NCBI GenBank assembly: GCA_965539935.1
Contig: CBETVX010000041.1
Coordinates: 1-26,152, forward strand
From: CBETVX01 sp965539935
GTDB taxonomy: Bacteria; Bacillota; Clostridia; Peptostreptococcales; Caminicellaceae
Direction: 5' to 3'
Length of the DNA: 26,152 bases
A model generated the notes under the pieces. It did not search any database, had not been told where the DNA came from, and saw only the letters and a program-made list of their open reading frames with translations. How positions within the stretch are numbered: position 1 is the stretch's first letter; each line of letters begins with the position of its first letter. Below are positions 8,222 to 16,684 of the stretch, piece after piece. The position numbers were made by a program, and so were the translations under genes.

Positions 8222-8259
8222 ATCTATTCCCCCTATCGAAAAGGTCATAATTCATAGTA

Positions 8260-8266
8260 TTCGACA
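8260..8266 (-). promoter_or_regulatory. Candidate Spo0A box 1 (TGTCGAA)
   Basis: TGTCGAA on the minus strand equals the core of the Spo0A-binding consensus and sits in the leader of the ABC operon. A second copy at 8361-8367 lies about 100 bases away in the same intergenic region; I found no other copy in the window. Confidence 0.45.
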
Positions 8267-8360
8267 ATGTACAGATTTGTTACCCATAAGATAAGAGATA
8301 CAATGGAATTATATAAATTAATATTACATTAGAAGCTTCAGTATCCTCAGTACATCTTAT

Positions 8361-8367
8361 TTCGACA
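8361..8367 (-). promoter_or_regulatory. Candidate Spo0A box 2, at the -35 position of the kinase promoter
   Basis: TTCGACA (TGTCGAA on the minus strand) lies 21 bases before the -10 TATAAT at 8389-8394, where no normal -35 hexamer is found. Spo0A-activated promoters are known to carry boxes overlapping the -35 region. Function here is inferred. Confidence 0.5.
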
Positions 8368-8388
8368 TAAATTTCATGAAAAATGTTA

Positions 8389-8394
8389 TATAAT
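8389..8394 (+). promoter_or_regulatory. -10 element of the sensor kinase gene
   Basis: Perfect TATAAT, 31 bases before the GTG start codon. The 16-18 base spacing window upstream holds no TTGACA-like hexamer, so an activator is plausible. Confidence 0.5.
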
Positions 8395-8425
8395 GAAAAA
8401 TAAGTTAAATTAAGGGGGATGGGAA

Positions 8426-10993
8426 GTGATTGATACAATAATTCGAAATGCCGTTGATTTTATAGCATTATCATACTTGACTATAAAGTTACAGAATTTT
8501 GTTAGCGTAAATGAAGAGGATAATGAATGTGTTAATATTATCTTTATACTGATGAATAATATTTTAGGAATATTAGCCATGATTTATTCTTTTCAATACA
8601 ATGGTAGAACTTTTGACCTAAGGGCTGTGCCTTTATTTTTAGTTACATATTTACTCGGATGGAAGGCTGGTTTATTAGCCTCAATATTACCAATTATATA
8701 TTTAGCCTTTGGTAGAGGGGAAAGTATAATTGCACAGTTAGCTTTTCTAATGATAATAGTTTTGTTTATAGACAAGATTATAAATTACTCAAAAAAAGAA
8801 TCAAGAAATACTATGGAGAATATTATTGGGGTAAATGATATAGTTATAAAATTTATAATATTTAATATAGTTTTTTTACCAATTGATGGATTTATAAAAG
8901 ATTTGTCTTTTTCTAATACATTTACTATTTATACAGTATTATTCTTACTATCTATAGGCTCTTTAATTATAATGGTGGTCATAATAAATGATCTAAATAA
9001 GAAGAAACTATATAAATATAATAATTATGAGGCAGTAACTCAGTTAAAAACATTGGCAGATATTTCGACTGATGCTGTGATAATTCATACTAAAAATAAA
9101 ATAGTATATGGAAATTATATGGCAGCTAAATTATTTGGGACAGAGAATGTAGATGGGTTAATAGGAAATTCTATTTTAGACTTTATTCTAAATGAAGACA
9201 GAGAGGATATAAAAAATAGGATAGAAGAAATATATAATGGCAGTATAGTAGGAAGAATGGAACAGAAAATTTTGAAAAAAAACGGTAATATAGTATATAC
9301 AGAGGTAATGGGGCGAGTTATTCCCTATAGAAATGAAATTGCAATACTGTCTGTATTTAAAGATATTACTAAACAAAAATTGACAGAAAAAGACCTTGAA
9401 GTTAGTAAAGAGAAATATTGGAAAATTTTTGACAATATAGAGGATGCTGTTGCTCTGATAGATGTTAATAGTAAAGAAATACCCTTTAAATTATTAGAAG
9501 TAAATTATAAAATATGTAAAGAATTGGGATATAAAAGAGAAGAACTTTTAAATCTTAGTATATATGATCTATATGTAGATAAGGATAAAATAGCCAAAAC
9601 TATATTGAAAATAAAAGAAGAAAAAAGAATGAAATTTGAAATAGAAATACTGAAAAAAGATGGAGGAATTATACCAGTTGAAGTCAATTCCCATTTATTT
9701 AAGATAAATAGTAAAGAAGTCATTATATTTGTACATAGAGATATTAGTGAGCTTAAAAAAGCCCACAAAGCATTAGAAGAAAGTGAAAGAAGATATAGGA
9801 CTTTGGTAGAAGGCTGTCCAGATGCCGTATTCGTTCATCAAGACCATAAAATTATTTTTGCTAATGAAAAAGGAGCTAGGATTTTAGGATTTGAAAAAGT
9901 TGATGATATAATTGGTAGACAAATATGGGAGTTTATACCTGAAGAACATGCTGAAAGTGTAAAGGAAAGTATCTACAAAGCCATGATATATAATATAACT
10001 GTTCCTCCAAGGGAAGAAAAGATTATTAAAAGGGATGGTAGAACTATAGATGTGGATGTATCAACAACTTCTATTTATTTCAATGGCAATGAAGCAATTT
10101 TTGAACTTATGAGAGATATTACTGAACGTAAGGAAATAGAAAGAACTCTAAAAGTTGCCTTGGAAGAAAATAAAATTTTGTTAAAACAATCTATTGAATA
10201 TGATAAGCTTAAAACTGACTTTTTTTCAAATGTATCCCACGAACTTAAAACTCCACTAAATATTATACTAGGATGTATACAATTAATGGAAAAAACAGAT
10301 ATAACAATTAATGAATATAACAAATTAAGTAATCTCCGATATATAAAAATGATGAAGCAAAATTGTTATAGATTACTTAGATTAATAAATAATCTAATTG
10401 ATATAACTCGTATGGATACAAATTATATGAAATTAGATATTAAGAACTATGATGTCATAAGAATCATTGAAGAAATAACAATGTCTGTTGCTGAGTATAT
10501 CAAAAGTAAGGGAATAAGTCTTATATTTGATACAGAAATTGAAGAAAAAATTATTGCTTGTGATGCCGATAAGATTGAAAGAATAATGTTAAATCTACTT
10601 TCCAATGCAGTAAAGTTTACTGATAAGGAAGGCAATATATGGGTCAATATTTATGATAAAGGAGATAATATATCTATATCTGTTAAAGACAATGGAGTAG
10701 GAATACCTAAAGATAAGATTGAGATTATATTTGAAAGATTTAGACAGGTTGACCCTATTATGACTAGAAATAGGGAAGGCAGTGGTATAGGTTTATCCCT
10801 TGTTGAAGGACTTGTTAAGGCCCATGGAGGTAAGATTAGGGTAGAAAGTGAAGTTGGAAAGGGAAGTGAATTTATAATAGACCTACCGGTAAAACAGATA
10901 GAGGATAAACAAATAATTCAGAATGAAATTACCACTACTTTCAAAGACAAGGTAGAAAGAATAAATATTGAGTTTTCTGATATATATTCTTAA
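8426..10993 (+). CDS. Membrane-bound PAS-domain sensor histidine kinase (orphan, 5TMR-LYT type)
   Basis: This is an 855-residue kinase. Residues 1 to about 190 form several membrane spans of the 5TMR-LYT type, with FDLRAVPLFLVTYLLGWKAG matching that domain's conserved R-x-x-P segment. Three PAS domains follow (about 207-320, 330-445 and 455-570), ending in DITKQK, DISELKK and DITERKE. The HisKA domain has SHELKTP with phospho-acceptor H605. The HATPase domain shows the N-box NLLSNAVKFT (about 721), DNGVGIP and GSGIGLSLVEGL. No response-regulator gene is adjacent, as for the orphan kinases that feed Spo0A in clostridia and bacilli. Start GTG 8426 follows AAGGGGG; the ATG at 8419 is out of frame and stops after four codons. 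Spo0A boxes upstream suggest feedback. Confidence 0.9.
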   Translation: MIDTIIRNAVDFIALSYLTIKLQNFVSVNEEDNECVNIIFILMNNILGILAMIYSFQYNGRTFDLRAVPLFLVTYLLGWKAGLLASILPIIYLAFGRGESIIAQLAFLMIIVLFIDKIINYSKKESRNTMENIIGVNDIVIKFIIFNIVFLPIDGFIKDLSFSNTFTIYTVLFLLSIGSLIIMVVIINDLNKKKLYKYNNYEAVTQLKTLADISTDAVIIHTKNKIVYGNYMAAKLFGTENVDGLIGNSILDFILNEDREDIKNRIEEIYNGSIVGRMEQKILKKNGNIVYTEVMGRVIPYRNEIAILSVFKDITKQKLTEKDLEVSKEKYWKIFDNIEDAVALIDVNSKEIPFKLLEVNYKICKELGYKREELLNLSIYDLYVDKDKIAKTILKIKEEKRMKFEIEILKKDGGIIPVEVNSHLFKINSKEVIIFVHRDISELKKAHKALEESERRYRTLVEGCPDAVFVHQDHKIIFANEKGARILGFEKVDDIIGRQIWEFIPEEHAESVKESIYKAMIYNITVPPREEKIIKRDGRTIDVDVSTTSIYFNGNEAIFELMRDITERKEIERTLKVALEENKILLKQSIEYDKLKTDFFSNVSHELKTPLNIILGCIQLMEKTDITINEYNKLSNLRYIKMMKQNCYRLLRLINNLIDITRMDTNYMKLDIKNYDVIRIIEEITMSVAEYIKSKGISLIFDTEIEEKIIACDADKIERIMLNLLSNAVKFTDKEGNIWVNIYDKGDNISISVKDNGVGIPKDKIEIIFERFRQVDPIMTRNREGSGIGLSLVEGLVKAHGGKIRVESEVGKGSEFIIDLPVKQIEDKQIIQNEITTTFKDKVERINIEFSDIYS

Positions 10994-11026
10994 AGGGCTT
11001 AACTATAAATTAGAAATTAAAAGTTA

Positions 11027-11281
11027 TTATTTAAATATTTTATCAAATTTACCTTCCCTATGTAGCTGCATAAGGTCATCACAACCACCAATAAATTTAT
11101 CATCAACAAATATTTGAGGGACAGTAGAGCAGTCTGTAACTTTTTCTAGCTCATTGAGTTTGTCCTTCCTATTGGTTATGTCTATTTCAGTATATTGGAC
11201 ACCTTCTTTTTCAAAGAGTTTCTTTGCTTTAATACAGAAGGGACAAGTTTTAAATGTGTAGATTATTATTTCTTTTTTCAT
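11027..11281 (-). CDS. Glutaredoxin (Grx3/GrxC-like dithiol)
   Basis: This 84-residue thioredoxin-fold protein has the dithiol active site CPFC at residues 13-16, cis-Pro loop STVPQIF and GGCDDL near the C-terminus. These are the glutathione-binding features of dithiol glutaredoxins. Length is normal. It reduces disulfides or mixed disulfides; in clostridia that lack glutathione it may use another thiol, which cannot be judged here. ATG 11281 has an AAAGGAGGTTA site. It converges on the kinase gene with only 33 bases between stop codons and no clear terminator in that gap. Confidence 0.92.
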   Translation of the reverse strand: MKKEIIIYTFKTCPFCIKAKKLFEKEGVQYTEIDITNRKDKLNELEKVTDCSTVPQIFVDDKFIGGCDDLMQLHREGKFDKIFK

Positions 11282-11491
11282 AAAAAGATAACCTCCTTTT
11301 AAAAGACATCAATACTATTTTACCCAAATATATAGAACCTAACAACATTAGATTTTTTAAAAATTAAACATTTATAATATTTATGGATACTATATGAATA
11401 TATTTGTTTAAAGAATTATTTATAGTGTATTATAACTATAGGGGAAATTTATAAATAGAAAAAAATAGATATATAAAAGAACTGAATAATA

Positions 11492-11500
11492 TGATATACT
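11492..11500 (+). promoter_or_regulatory. Extended -10 promoter of the clpE-like gene
   Basis: TGATATACT (TGn-TATACT) lies 49 bases before the start codon, within a 16-base block identical to that before the C_GCAxxG_C_C gene at 5833-5848. No CtsR- or CIRCE-like operator was recognised in this 267-base gap. Confidence 0.45.
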
Positions 11501-11548
11501 AAAATGATAACAAATTTTTAGACATTTAATAGTATGGAGTTGGTATAA

Positions 11549-13816
11549 ATGAAACTTTGTTCTGTTTGTAATAAAAACGTAGCAGTTGTTTATACAACTA
11601 AATTTGAAAACGGAAAGCCAGTTCTAAAGGGTTTATGCCTTGAATGTGCTAAAAAACAAGGTATGCCAATATTAGATGAAATAATGAAGCAAACTGGAAT
11701 GACTTCAGAGGATATGGATAATCTAACTGAACAAATGAGTAAGATGTTTGAAGACATGGATGTAGATGATCTTCAAAATAATAATATGTTTATGAATATG
11801 GTTAATGGGGGTTTTGATTCTCCTAAAGATGATGTGGAAAATGATAAGGATTCATCAAATAGCACTAAAGAAAAAACCCATAGTTCAAAATTAAAGAATA
11901 AAATCCTTAAGAAAAAGAGAAAATATTTAGATAAGTATGGAACTAATTTAACAGAAAAAGCCCAAAAGAATGAAGTAGATAGAATAATTGGAAGAAATAG
12001 AGAAATAGATAGGGTAGTACAAATATTAAATAGAAGAACTAAAAATAATCCTGTTCTAATTGGAGAACCAGGAGTAGGAAAAACTGCCATAGCAGAAGGT
12101 CTTGCAGTAAGAATAGTAGAGAAACAAGTACCAGCAAAACTCTTCGATGCAGAAATATATTTATTAGACCTAACAGCTATTGTTGCAGGAACACAGTTTA
12201 GAGGGCAATTTGAAGGACGAATGAAATCAATCATAGATGAGGCTATTAATGCAGGAAATATTATCTTGGTAATAGATGAAGTCCACAATATAATGGGTGC
12301 TGGGGAAGTTCATGGTGGAGTAATGAATGCGGCAAATATTTTAAAACCAGCCCTTGCTAAGGGACAGATACAGATAATAGGAGCCACAACCTTAGATGAG
12401 TATAGAAAACATATTGAAAAGGATTCAGCCCTTGAAAGAAGATTTCAGCCAGTACTAGTTGAAGAACCTACAGTAGATGAAAGTATAGAAATACTAAATG
12501 GTATTAGAGATTATTATGAAAATTATCATAAAGTAAAAATATCTGAAGAGGTAATTGAGGCAGCTGTAAAGATGTCAAAGAGATATATAACTGATAGATA
12601 TCTTCCAGATAAAGCTATAGATGTGATTGATGAAGCTGGTTCAAGGGCAAATCTTAAAAATAAAGGGCTTGTGGAATTAAAAGCATTGAAAGAGGAGTTA
12701 GAAAAAATCGGATTTGAAAGGGAATTAGCAGCAGAAAACAACGATTTTGAAAGGGCTGCAGAGTATAAAGCGAAAGAATGTAGATTGCAAGAAAAAATTG
12801 AAAAGCTACAAGAAGAATGTGGAGAAGTAGAAATTACAGTAGAAGATGTGGCCTACGTTATTGAATCATGGACTAAGATACCAGTTCAAAAAATCACTGA
12901 AGAAGAGGCCGAAAAACTACTTAATCTAGAAAAAAGATTGCATCGTCGTGTAGTAGGACAAAATGAAGCAATTGAAAGTGTAGCTAAAACTATTAGACGT
13001 AATCGTTCAGGTTTTAGAAAAAGGAAGAAGCCAGCATCATTTATATTTGTAGGGCCCACAGGGGTTGGTAAGACAGAAGTCGTAAGAGCTTTAGCAGAAG
13101 AACTTTTTGGCAGTGAAGAAGCTATGATTAGAATTGATATGTCAGAATACATGGAAAAACATACAGTATCTAAACTAATAGGTGCCCCTCCGGGATATGT
13201 AGGATATGATCAAGGGGGTCAGCTTACTGAAAAGGTTAGAAGAAAACCATATTCAGTTATATTATTAGATGAAATTGAAAAGGCTCATCCAGATGTATTT
13301 AATATGCTCCTACAAATCCTTGAAGATGGAAGATTAACAGATAGTCAAGGAAGAACAGTGTTTTTTGAAAATACAGTTATAATCATGACATCCAATGCAG
13401 GCACTAGCCTTAAATCTAGTGGTATAGGATTTGAAAAACATGGATATGATGTTTTAGAAAACCGTGTGAAGGATGCTCTGAAGAATATATTTAGACCAGA
13501 ATTTTTAAATAGGATAGATGATACAATAGTATTTACAAAACTTTCAAAGGATGAACTCCGTAAAATTATTGACCTTATGCTTAAGGAAGTAATAGATGAA
13601 GTCAAGGAAAAGGATATGACCATAGAAATTTCTGATAAAGTTAAAGAATTTATACTTGATAAAGGATATGATGAAAAATATGGAGCAAGACCATTAAGAA
13701 GAACTATTCAAAAATATATAGAAGATGAAATAGCAGAGGCATATCTACGAAAAGAAATTGAAAAGGGAAGTCATATTAAAGTTGATATAGAAAATGAAAA
13801 AATCATCCTCCAATAA
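11549..13816 (+). CDS. clpE: ClpE-like AAA+ unfoldase with N-terminal McsA-type zinc finger
   Basis: This 755-residue class I Clp ATPase begins with a zinc finger, C4-x2-C7...C30-x2-C33, like that of McsA and ClpE, in place of the Clp_N repeats of ClpC. A flexible acidic/lysine-rich linker runs to about residue 130. AAA-1 has Walker A GEPGVGKT (172-179) and Walker B VIDE (241-244). A short UVR-like M-domain spans about 395-435 (DFERAAEYKAKECRLQEKI). AAA-2 has Walker A GPTGVGKT (502-509) and LLDEIEKAHPD. A GIGF loop (about 625-628) fits the ClpP-docking motif, so it should deliver substrates to ClpP. It likely serves heat or oxidative stress proteolysis. No ctsR, mcsA or mcsB is adjacent. The gene is monocistronic, ending at a strong terminator. 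Confidence 0.92.
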   Translation: MKLCSVCNKNVAVVYTTKFENGKPVLKGLCLECAKKQGMPILDEIMKQTGMTSEDMDNLTEQMSKMFEDMDVDDLQNNNMFMNMVNGGFDSPKDDVENDKDSSNSTKEKTHSSKLKNKILKKKRKYLDKYGTNLTEKAQKNEVDRIIGRNREIDRVVQILNRRTKNNPVLIGEPGVGKTAIAEGLAVRIVEKQVPAKLFDAEIYLLDLTAIVAGTQFRGQFEGRMKSIIDEAINAGNIILVIDEVHNIMGAGEVHGGVMNAANILKPALAKGQIQIIGATTLDEYRKHIEKDSALERRFQPVLVEEPTVDESIEILNGIRDYYENYHKVKISEEVIEAAVKMSKRYITDRYLPDKAIDVIDEAGSRANLKNKGLVELKALKEELEKIGFERELAAENNDFERAAEYKAKECRLQEKIEKLQEECGEVEITVEDVAYVIESWTKIPVQKITEEEAEKLLNLEKRLHRRVVGQNEAIESVAKTIRRNRSGFRKRKKPASFIFVGPTGVGKTEVVRALAEELFGSEEAMIRIDMSEYMEKHTVSKLIGAPPGYVGYDQGGQLTEKVRRKPYSVILLDEIEKAHPDVFNMLLQILEDGRLTDSQGRTVFFENTVIIMTSNAGTSLKSSGIGFEKHGYDVLENRVKDALKNIFRPEFLNRIDDTIVFTKLSKDELRKIIDLMLKEVIDEVKEKDMTIEISDKVKEFILDKGYDEKYGARPLRRTIQKYIEDEIAEAYLRKEIEKGSHIKVDIENEKIILQ

Positions 13817-13834
13817 TTTAACTGATTTATCATA

Positions 13835-13881
13835 AAGCAGTCTTATTCCAATGTTTTGTATTGGAATAGGACTGCTTTTTT
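13835..13881 (+). terminator. Strong intrinsic terminator after the clpE-like gene
   Basis: AAGCAGTCTTATTCCAAT (13835-13852) pairs with ATTGGAATAGGACTGCTT (13860-13877), giving 18 bp with one G-U pair. It is followed by a T-run through 13881. Confidence 0.95.
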
Positions 13882-13959
13882 AATTTAACTTAAAATTTTG
13901 TTATTGAAACTTATTCAATATATGATAGGGATGCACATATAATTTATCGAGGTGATTAT

Positions 13960-15099
13960 ATGAGGCGATTTAAACAGTATACAGTTGAAGAGTATCTAAA
14001 ACATTTAAAATCTATTCAGATAGAAAGGCCTATACGAGAAATACATCTCCATCATACATGGAGACCTACAAAAAAAGGATATGAAAGATCAAAGAAAAAG
14101 GAAGAGGTTATTTACGGTATGTATATATACCATACCAAGACTAAAGGCTGGTCTGATATAGCTCAGCACTTATCCCTTGCACCCGATGGAACCCTTTGGG
14201 ATGGAAGGGATATAAATCGTGAGCCAGCAAGTATTAAGGGACATAACAAGGATGCTTTCATGATAGAAATGATAGGTAATTTTGATGAAGGCAATGAAAA
14301 ACTTGAAGGTGCTCAACTAGACTCCTTAGTAAAGCTTTTAAAAGGGCTATTTAAGATATTCAATACAAAAAAACTAGTATTTCATAGGGAATACAGTACA
14401 AAAACATGTCCAGGAACAGGTGTTGATAAAAATGAAATATTGGAAAAAATAAATAATGTTGCTGAAGAAAAAGTGAGTATATTAGGAAAATCAGAGGCAT
14501 CTAAGGAGCAGATGAAACAGTATCTTCTATCTATAAATTCTAGTCCAAAGTTAAACTGTTCAGTAGATGAATTAATACAGTATTATATTGAAGAGGCAGA
14601 GGTTGAAGGAGTAAGGGCTGATGTAGCCTTTGCCCAGGCTCTAAAGGAGACAGGATATTTTAGATATGGGGGAATAGTAGAGTATACTCAAAATAATTTT
14701 GCAGGAATAGGAGCTTTAAACAGTAATAAAAAAGGGGAAGCTGCAACTTTTTCAACACCTAGAATAGGGATACGGGCTCAAATACAACATCTTAAAGGAT
14801 ATGCCTCTAAAGAAAAACCTAAAAAAGATATAGTAGATCCTAGATATCAAATTTTAATTGATAAGGAACTATTAGGGTCAGCTTTCTATGTAACTGATTT
14901 AAATGGTAAATGGGCATGGCCAGGTTATGGTTATGGAGAAGCTATAATAACTATATTAAATAAAATATTGGATTTTGAAGTTAAAAACATAGATTATAGT
15001 AGAATAATTAAAGATAAAGAGGCTGAGATTGAAAGTTTAAAGAATGAAATATCTAAATTAAGAGAAATAATAGACAGTATTAAAAAAATTTTATCTTAA
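13960..15099 (+). CDS. Bifunctional lysin: N-acetylmuramoyl-L-alanine amidase plus glucosaminidase
   Basis: This 379-residue protein has two cell-wall hydrolase domains. Residues about 22-160 are an Amidase_2/PGRP-type domain with zinc ligands near H31/H32 (IHLHHTW), H142 (VFHREYS) and C150 (TCPG); it would cut MurNAc-L-Ala bonds. Residues about 195-335 are a glucosaminidase (LytG/FlgJ-like) domain with probable catalytic E230 in FAQALKETGYFRYGG and downstream NNFAGIGA. The last 35 residues form a coiled coil. There is no signal peptide, unlike housekeeping autolysins, so it resembles an endolysin or a lysin released by cell lysis, such as mother-cell lysis. No phage genes surround it. ATG 13960 has GAGGTGA upstream, and the gene lies between two terminators. 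Confidence 0.88.
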   Translation: MRRFKQYTVEEYLKHLKSIQIERPIREIHLHHTWRPTKKGYERSKKKEEVIYGMYIYHTKTKGWSDIAQHLSLAPDGTLWDGRDINREPASIKGHNKDAFMIEMIGNFDEGNEKLEGAQLDSLVKLLKGLFKIFNTKKLVFHREYSTKTCPGTGVDKNEILEKINNVAEEKVSILGKSEASKEQMKQYLLSINSSPKLNCSVDELIQYYIEEAEVEGVRADVAFAQALKETGYFRYGGIVEYTQNNFAGIGALNSNKKGEAATFSTPRIGIRAQIQHLKGYASKEKPKKDIVDPRYQILIDKELLGSAFYVTDLNGKWAWPGYGYGEAIITILNKILDFEVKNIDYSRIIKDKEAEIESLKNEISKLREIIDSIKKILS

Positions 15100-15126
15100 G
15101 TCTATATATTAATTCTTAATAAATTT

Positions 15127-15163
15127 ATGGGAAGGATATAAAGACTCATACCTTCCCATTTTG
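15127..15163. terminator. Terminator between the lysin and SASP-like genes
   Basis: ATGGGAAGG (15127-15135) pairs with CCTTCCCAT (15151-15159), followed by TTTT on the plus strand. It lies between convergent genes and probably ends the lysin transcript. Confidence 0.75.
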
Positions 15164-15167
15164 ATCT

Positions 15168-15326
15168 TTATTTTTTTGATTTTTTAGCTACTTTAGATAT
15201 TTTAATAGAACCCTTACTTTTTAGATTTTTTTTAGTATTATTTACTCCAAGTTCATCTGCAATTTCATACTTATATTGTTCAAAGGCAGCTTTAGCATTG
15301 GGATCTAAATTTTTTCTAGATGTCAT
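15168..15326 (-). CDS. Small alpha/beta-type SASP-like protein with lysine-rich tail
   Basis: This 52-residue frame on the minus strand starts at ATG 15326 behind a strong AAGGAGGA site (15333-15340). Its first half contains LDPNAKAAFEQYKYEIADEL, the first conserved block of alpha/beta-type small acid-soluble spore proteins (A-x-x-A-L-x-x-x-K-Y-E-I-A-x-E-x-G). These proteins coat and protect spore DNA. Usual family members are 60-75 residues and end in a second block, GSVGGxITKRLV. Here that block is reduced to GSIKISKVAKKSKK and the C-terminal half is very lysine-rich. It is either a divergent SASP or a related DNA-binding peptide. Expression under a forespore sigma factor is expected, but no clear sigma-G promoter was seen. 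Confidence 0.82.
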   Translation of the reverse strand: MTSRKNLDPNAKAAFEQYKYEIADELGVNNTKKNLKSKGSIKISKVAKKSKK

Positions 15327-15597
15327 TCTAAATCCTCCTTAGATAAAATATATTAACTTTATATTATTTTTTACATTTACATATATATAAATACATGAAA
15401 GATATGAAAAAAATATATATCCTTTGGAGAAAATAAGAAAAGCTTTAAATTTTAGATATAATAAATATATTTTTAAATTATTGATTAAATAGTATTTATT
15501 AGATATAATGGTTTTCGTATTTACCCAAATTATTTTTAATTGTATATTATAAGTTTATATAAAGCTTAGGGTGGTATACATAATAAGAGGTGAAAAA

Positions 15598-16476
15598 ATG
15601 GACAAAGAGATTAAATTAAGGATTGTAAATAGAATATCATTAGTATCCATATTAGCAAATGTCCTATTATCTATAATAAAGGTCATAATAGGTTTTGTTG
15701 GTAGAAGTAGTGCCATAATAGCCGACGGAATACACTCTTTATCAGATGTATTTAGCACCATAGTAGCCATGATAGGAGTCAGACTTGCTAGTAAAGAAGA
15801 TGACGAAAATCACCCCTATGGTCATGAAAAGATAGAACCTGTAATGGGGAAAGTTTTAGCTAATATATTGATACTAACCGCCATATTTATGGGATATGAA
15901 GCAATAAAAAGCATATTAGGAAGGGATTATACAGTTCCTGGTAAAATAACTATATATGCAGCTATATTTTCTATATTGGTTAAAGAATGGATGTATCATT
16001 ACACCCTTAGAGGTGCAAAAAAAATAGAGAGTTCAGCTATGATGGCCGATGCCTGGCATCATCGTACCGATGCTCTGTCGTCGGTGGGTAGTTTGATTGG
16101 AGTTACTGGAGCTATTCTAGGGTATCCTATTTTTGATCCTCTAGCATCTGTAGCCATAAGTATTCTAGTAGCTAAGGTTGGATTTGATATATATATGCAG
16201 TCGGTTAAGGAACTTATTGACTCATCGGCGGATGAAGAAACCCTACAAAAAATTAGAAGTATAATATTAAATACCAAGGGAGTTATACAAATAGATGAAC
16301 TTAAAACTAGAATACATGCCAATAAACTATATGTTGATGTAGAGATTGCAGTAGATAGTGCTTTAACTGTTGGTCAGGCCCATAAAATAGCCGAGAATGT
16401 CCATGATAATATTGAAGATAAACTTAAAAAAGTAAAACACTGTATGGTCCATGTCAATCCCTTTGGGGAAGTATAG
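15598..16476 (+). CDS. Cation diffusion facilitator (CDF) metal exporter
   Basis: This CDF transporter of about 292 residues has six membrane spans and a cytoplasmic C-terminal domain. TM2 carries ADGIHSLSDVF and TM5 carries AWHHRTDALSS; both offer H-x-x-x-D pairs of the transport site. The loop NHPYGHEKIEPV is a family hallmark. These proteins export Zn, Fe, Mn or related divalent ions by proton antiport; the exact ion is not decidable here. ATG 15598 is chosen because AGAGGTGA sits just before it; an upstream GTG (15571) would add nine residues without a ribosome site. It is a single gene ending at a strong hairpin. Confidence 0.92.
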   Translation: MDKEIKLRIVNRISLVSILANVLLSIIKVIIGFVGRSSAIIADGIHSLSDVFSTIVAMIGVRLASKEDDENHPYGHEKIEPVMGKVLANILILTAIFMGYEAIKSILGRDYTVPGKITIYAAIFSILVKEWMYHYTLRGAKKIESSAMMADAWHHRTDALSSVGSLIGVTGAILGYPIFDPLASVAISILVAKVGFDIYMQSVKELIDSSADEETLQKIRSIILNTKGVIQIDELKTRIHANKLYVDVEIAVDSALTVGQAHKIAENVHDNIEDKLKKVKHCMVHVNPFGEV

Positions 16477-16478
16477 AA

Positions 16479-16510
16479 ATAACCGCCTATTTTGTAGGCG
16501 GTTATATTTT
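16479..16510 (+). terminator. Intrinsic terminator after the CDF gene
   Basis: Perfect 11-bp inverted repeat ATAACCGCCTA (16479-16489) and TAGGCGGTTAT (16495-16505) with a 5-base loop, then ATTTT. Confidence 0.9.
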
Positions 16511-16684
16511 GAATAAAAACTATTTAAGGAAAATTTTCATAAAACTGGGAACAAAATAGTATACTATAGGGTCTAAAGAGATAAATACTTACTTTTTTCT
16601 TAAAAAATTTCTAAAATATACTACTTATATAAAATAAATAGTAAAATTTGAAATATAAGTATATGAAGAGGAGGTATTTATATA

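Noticed and set aside
8249..8425. Riboswitch (TPP, SAM or similar) ahead of the importer operon
   Set aside because: No conserved riboswitch core or terminator-antiterminator pairing could be seen in the leader.
11773..12288. Long minus-strand open frame opposite the clpE-like gene
   Set aside because: It is the antisense shadow of a strongly conserved Clp coding region, with no ribosome site and no family features.
14116..14136. Palindrome-like GGTATG...CATACC inside the lysin gene
   Set aside because: It lies within the conserved amidase coding region, the centre is only TATA repeats, and no promoter is placed to use it.
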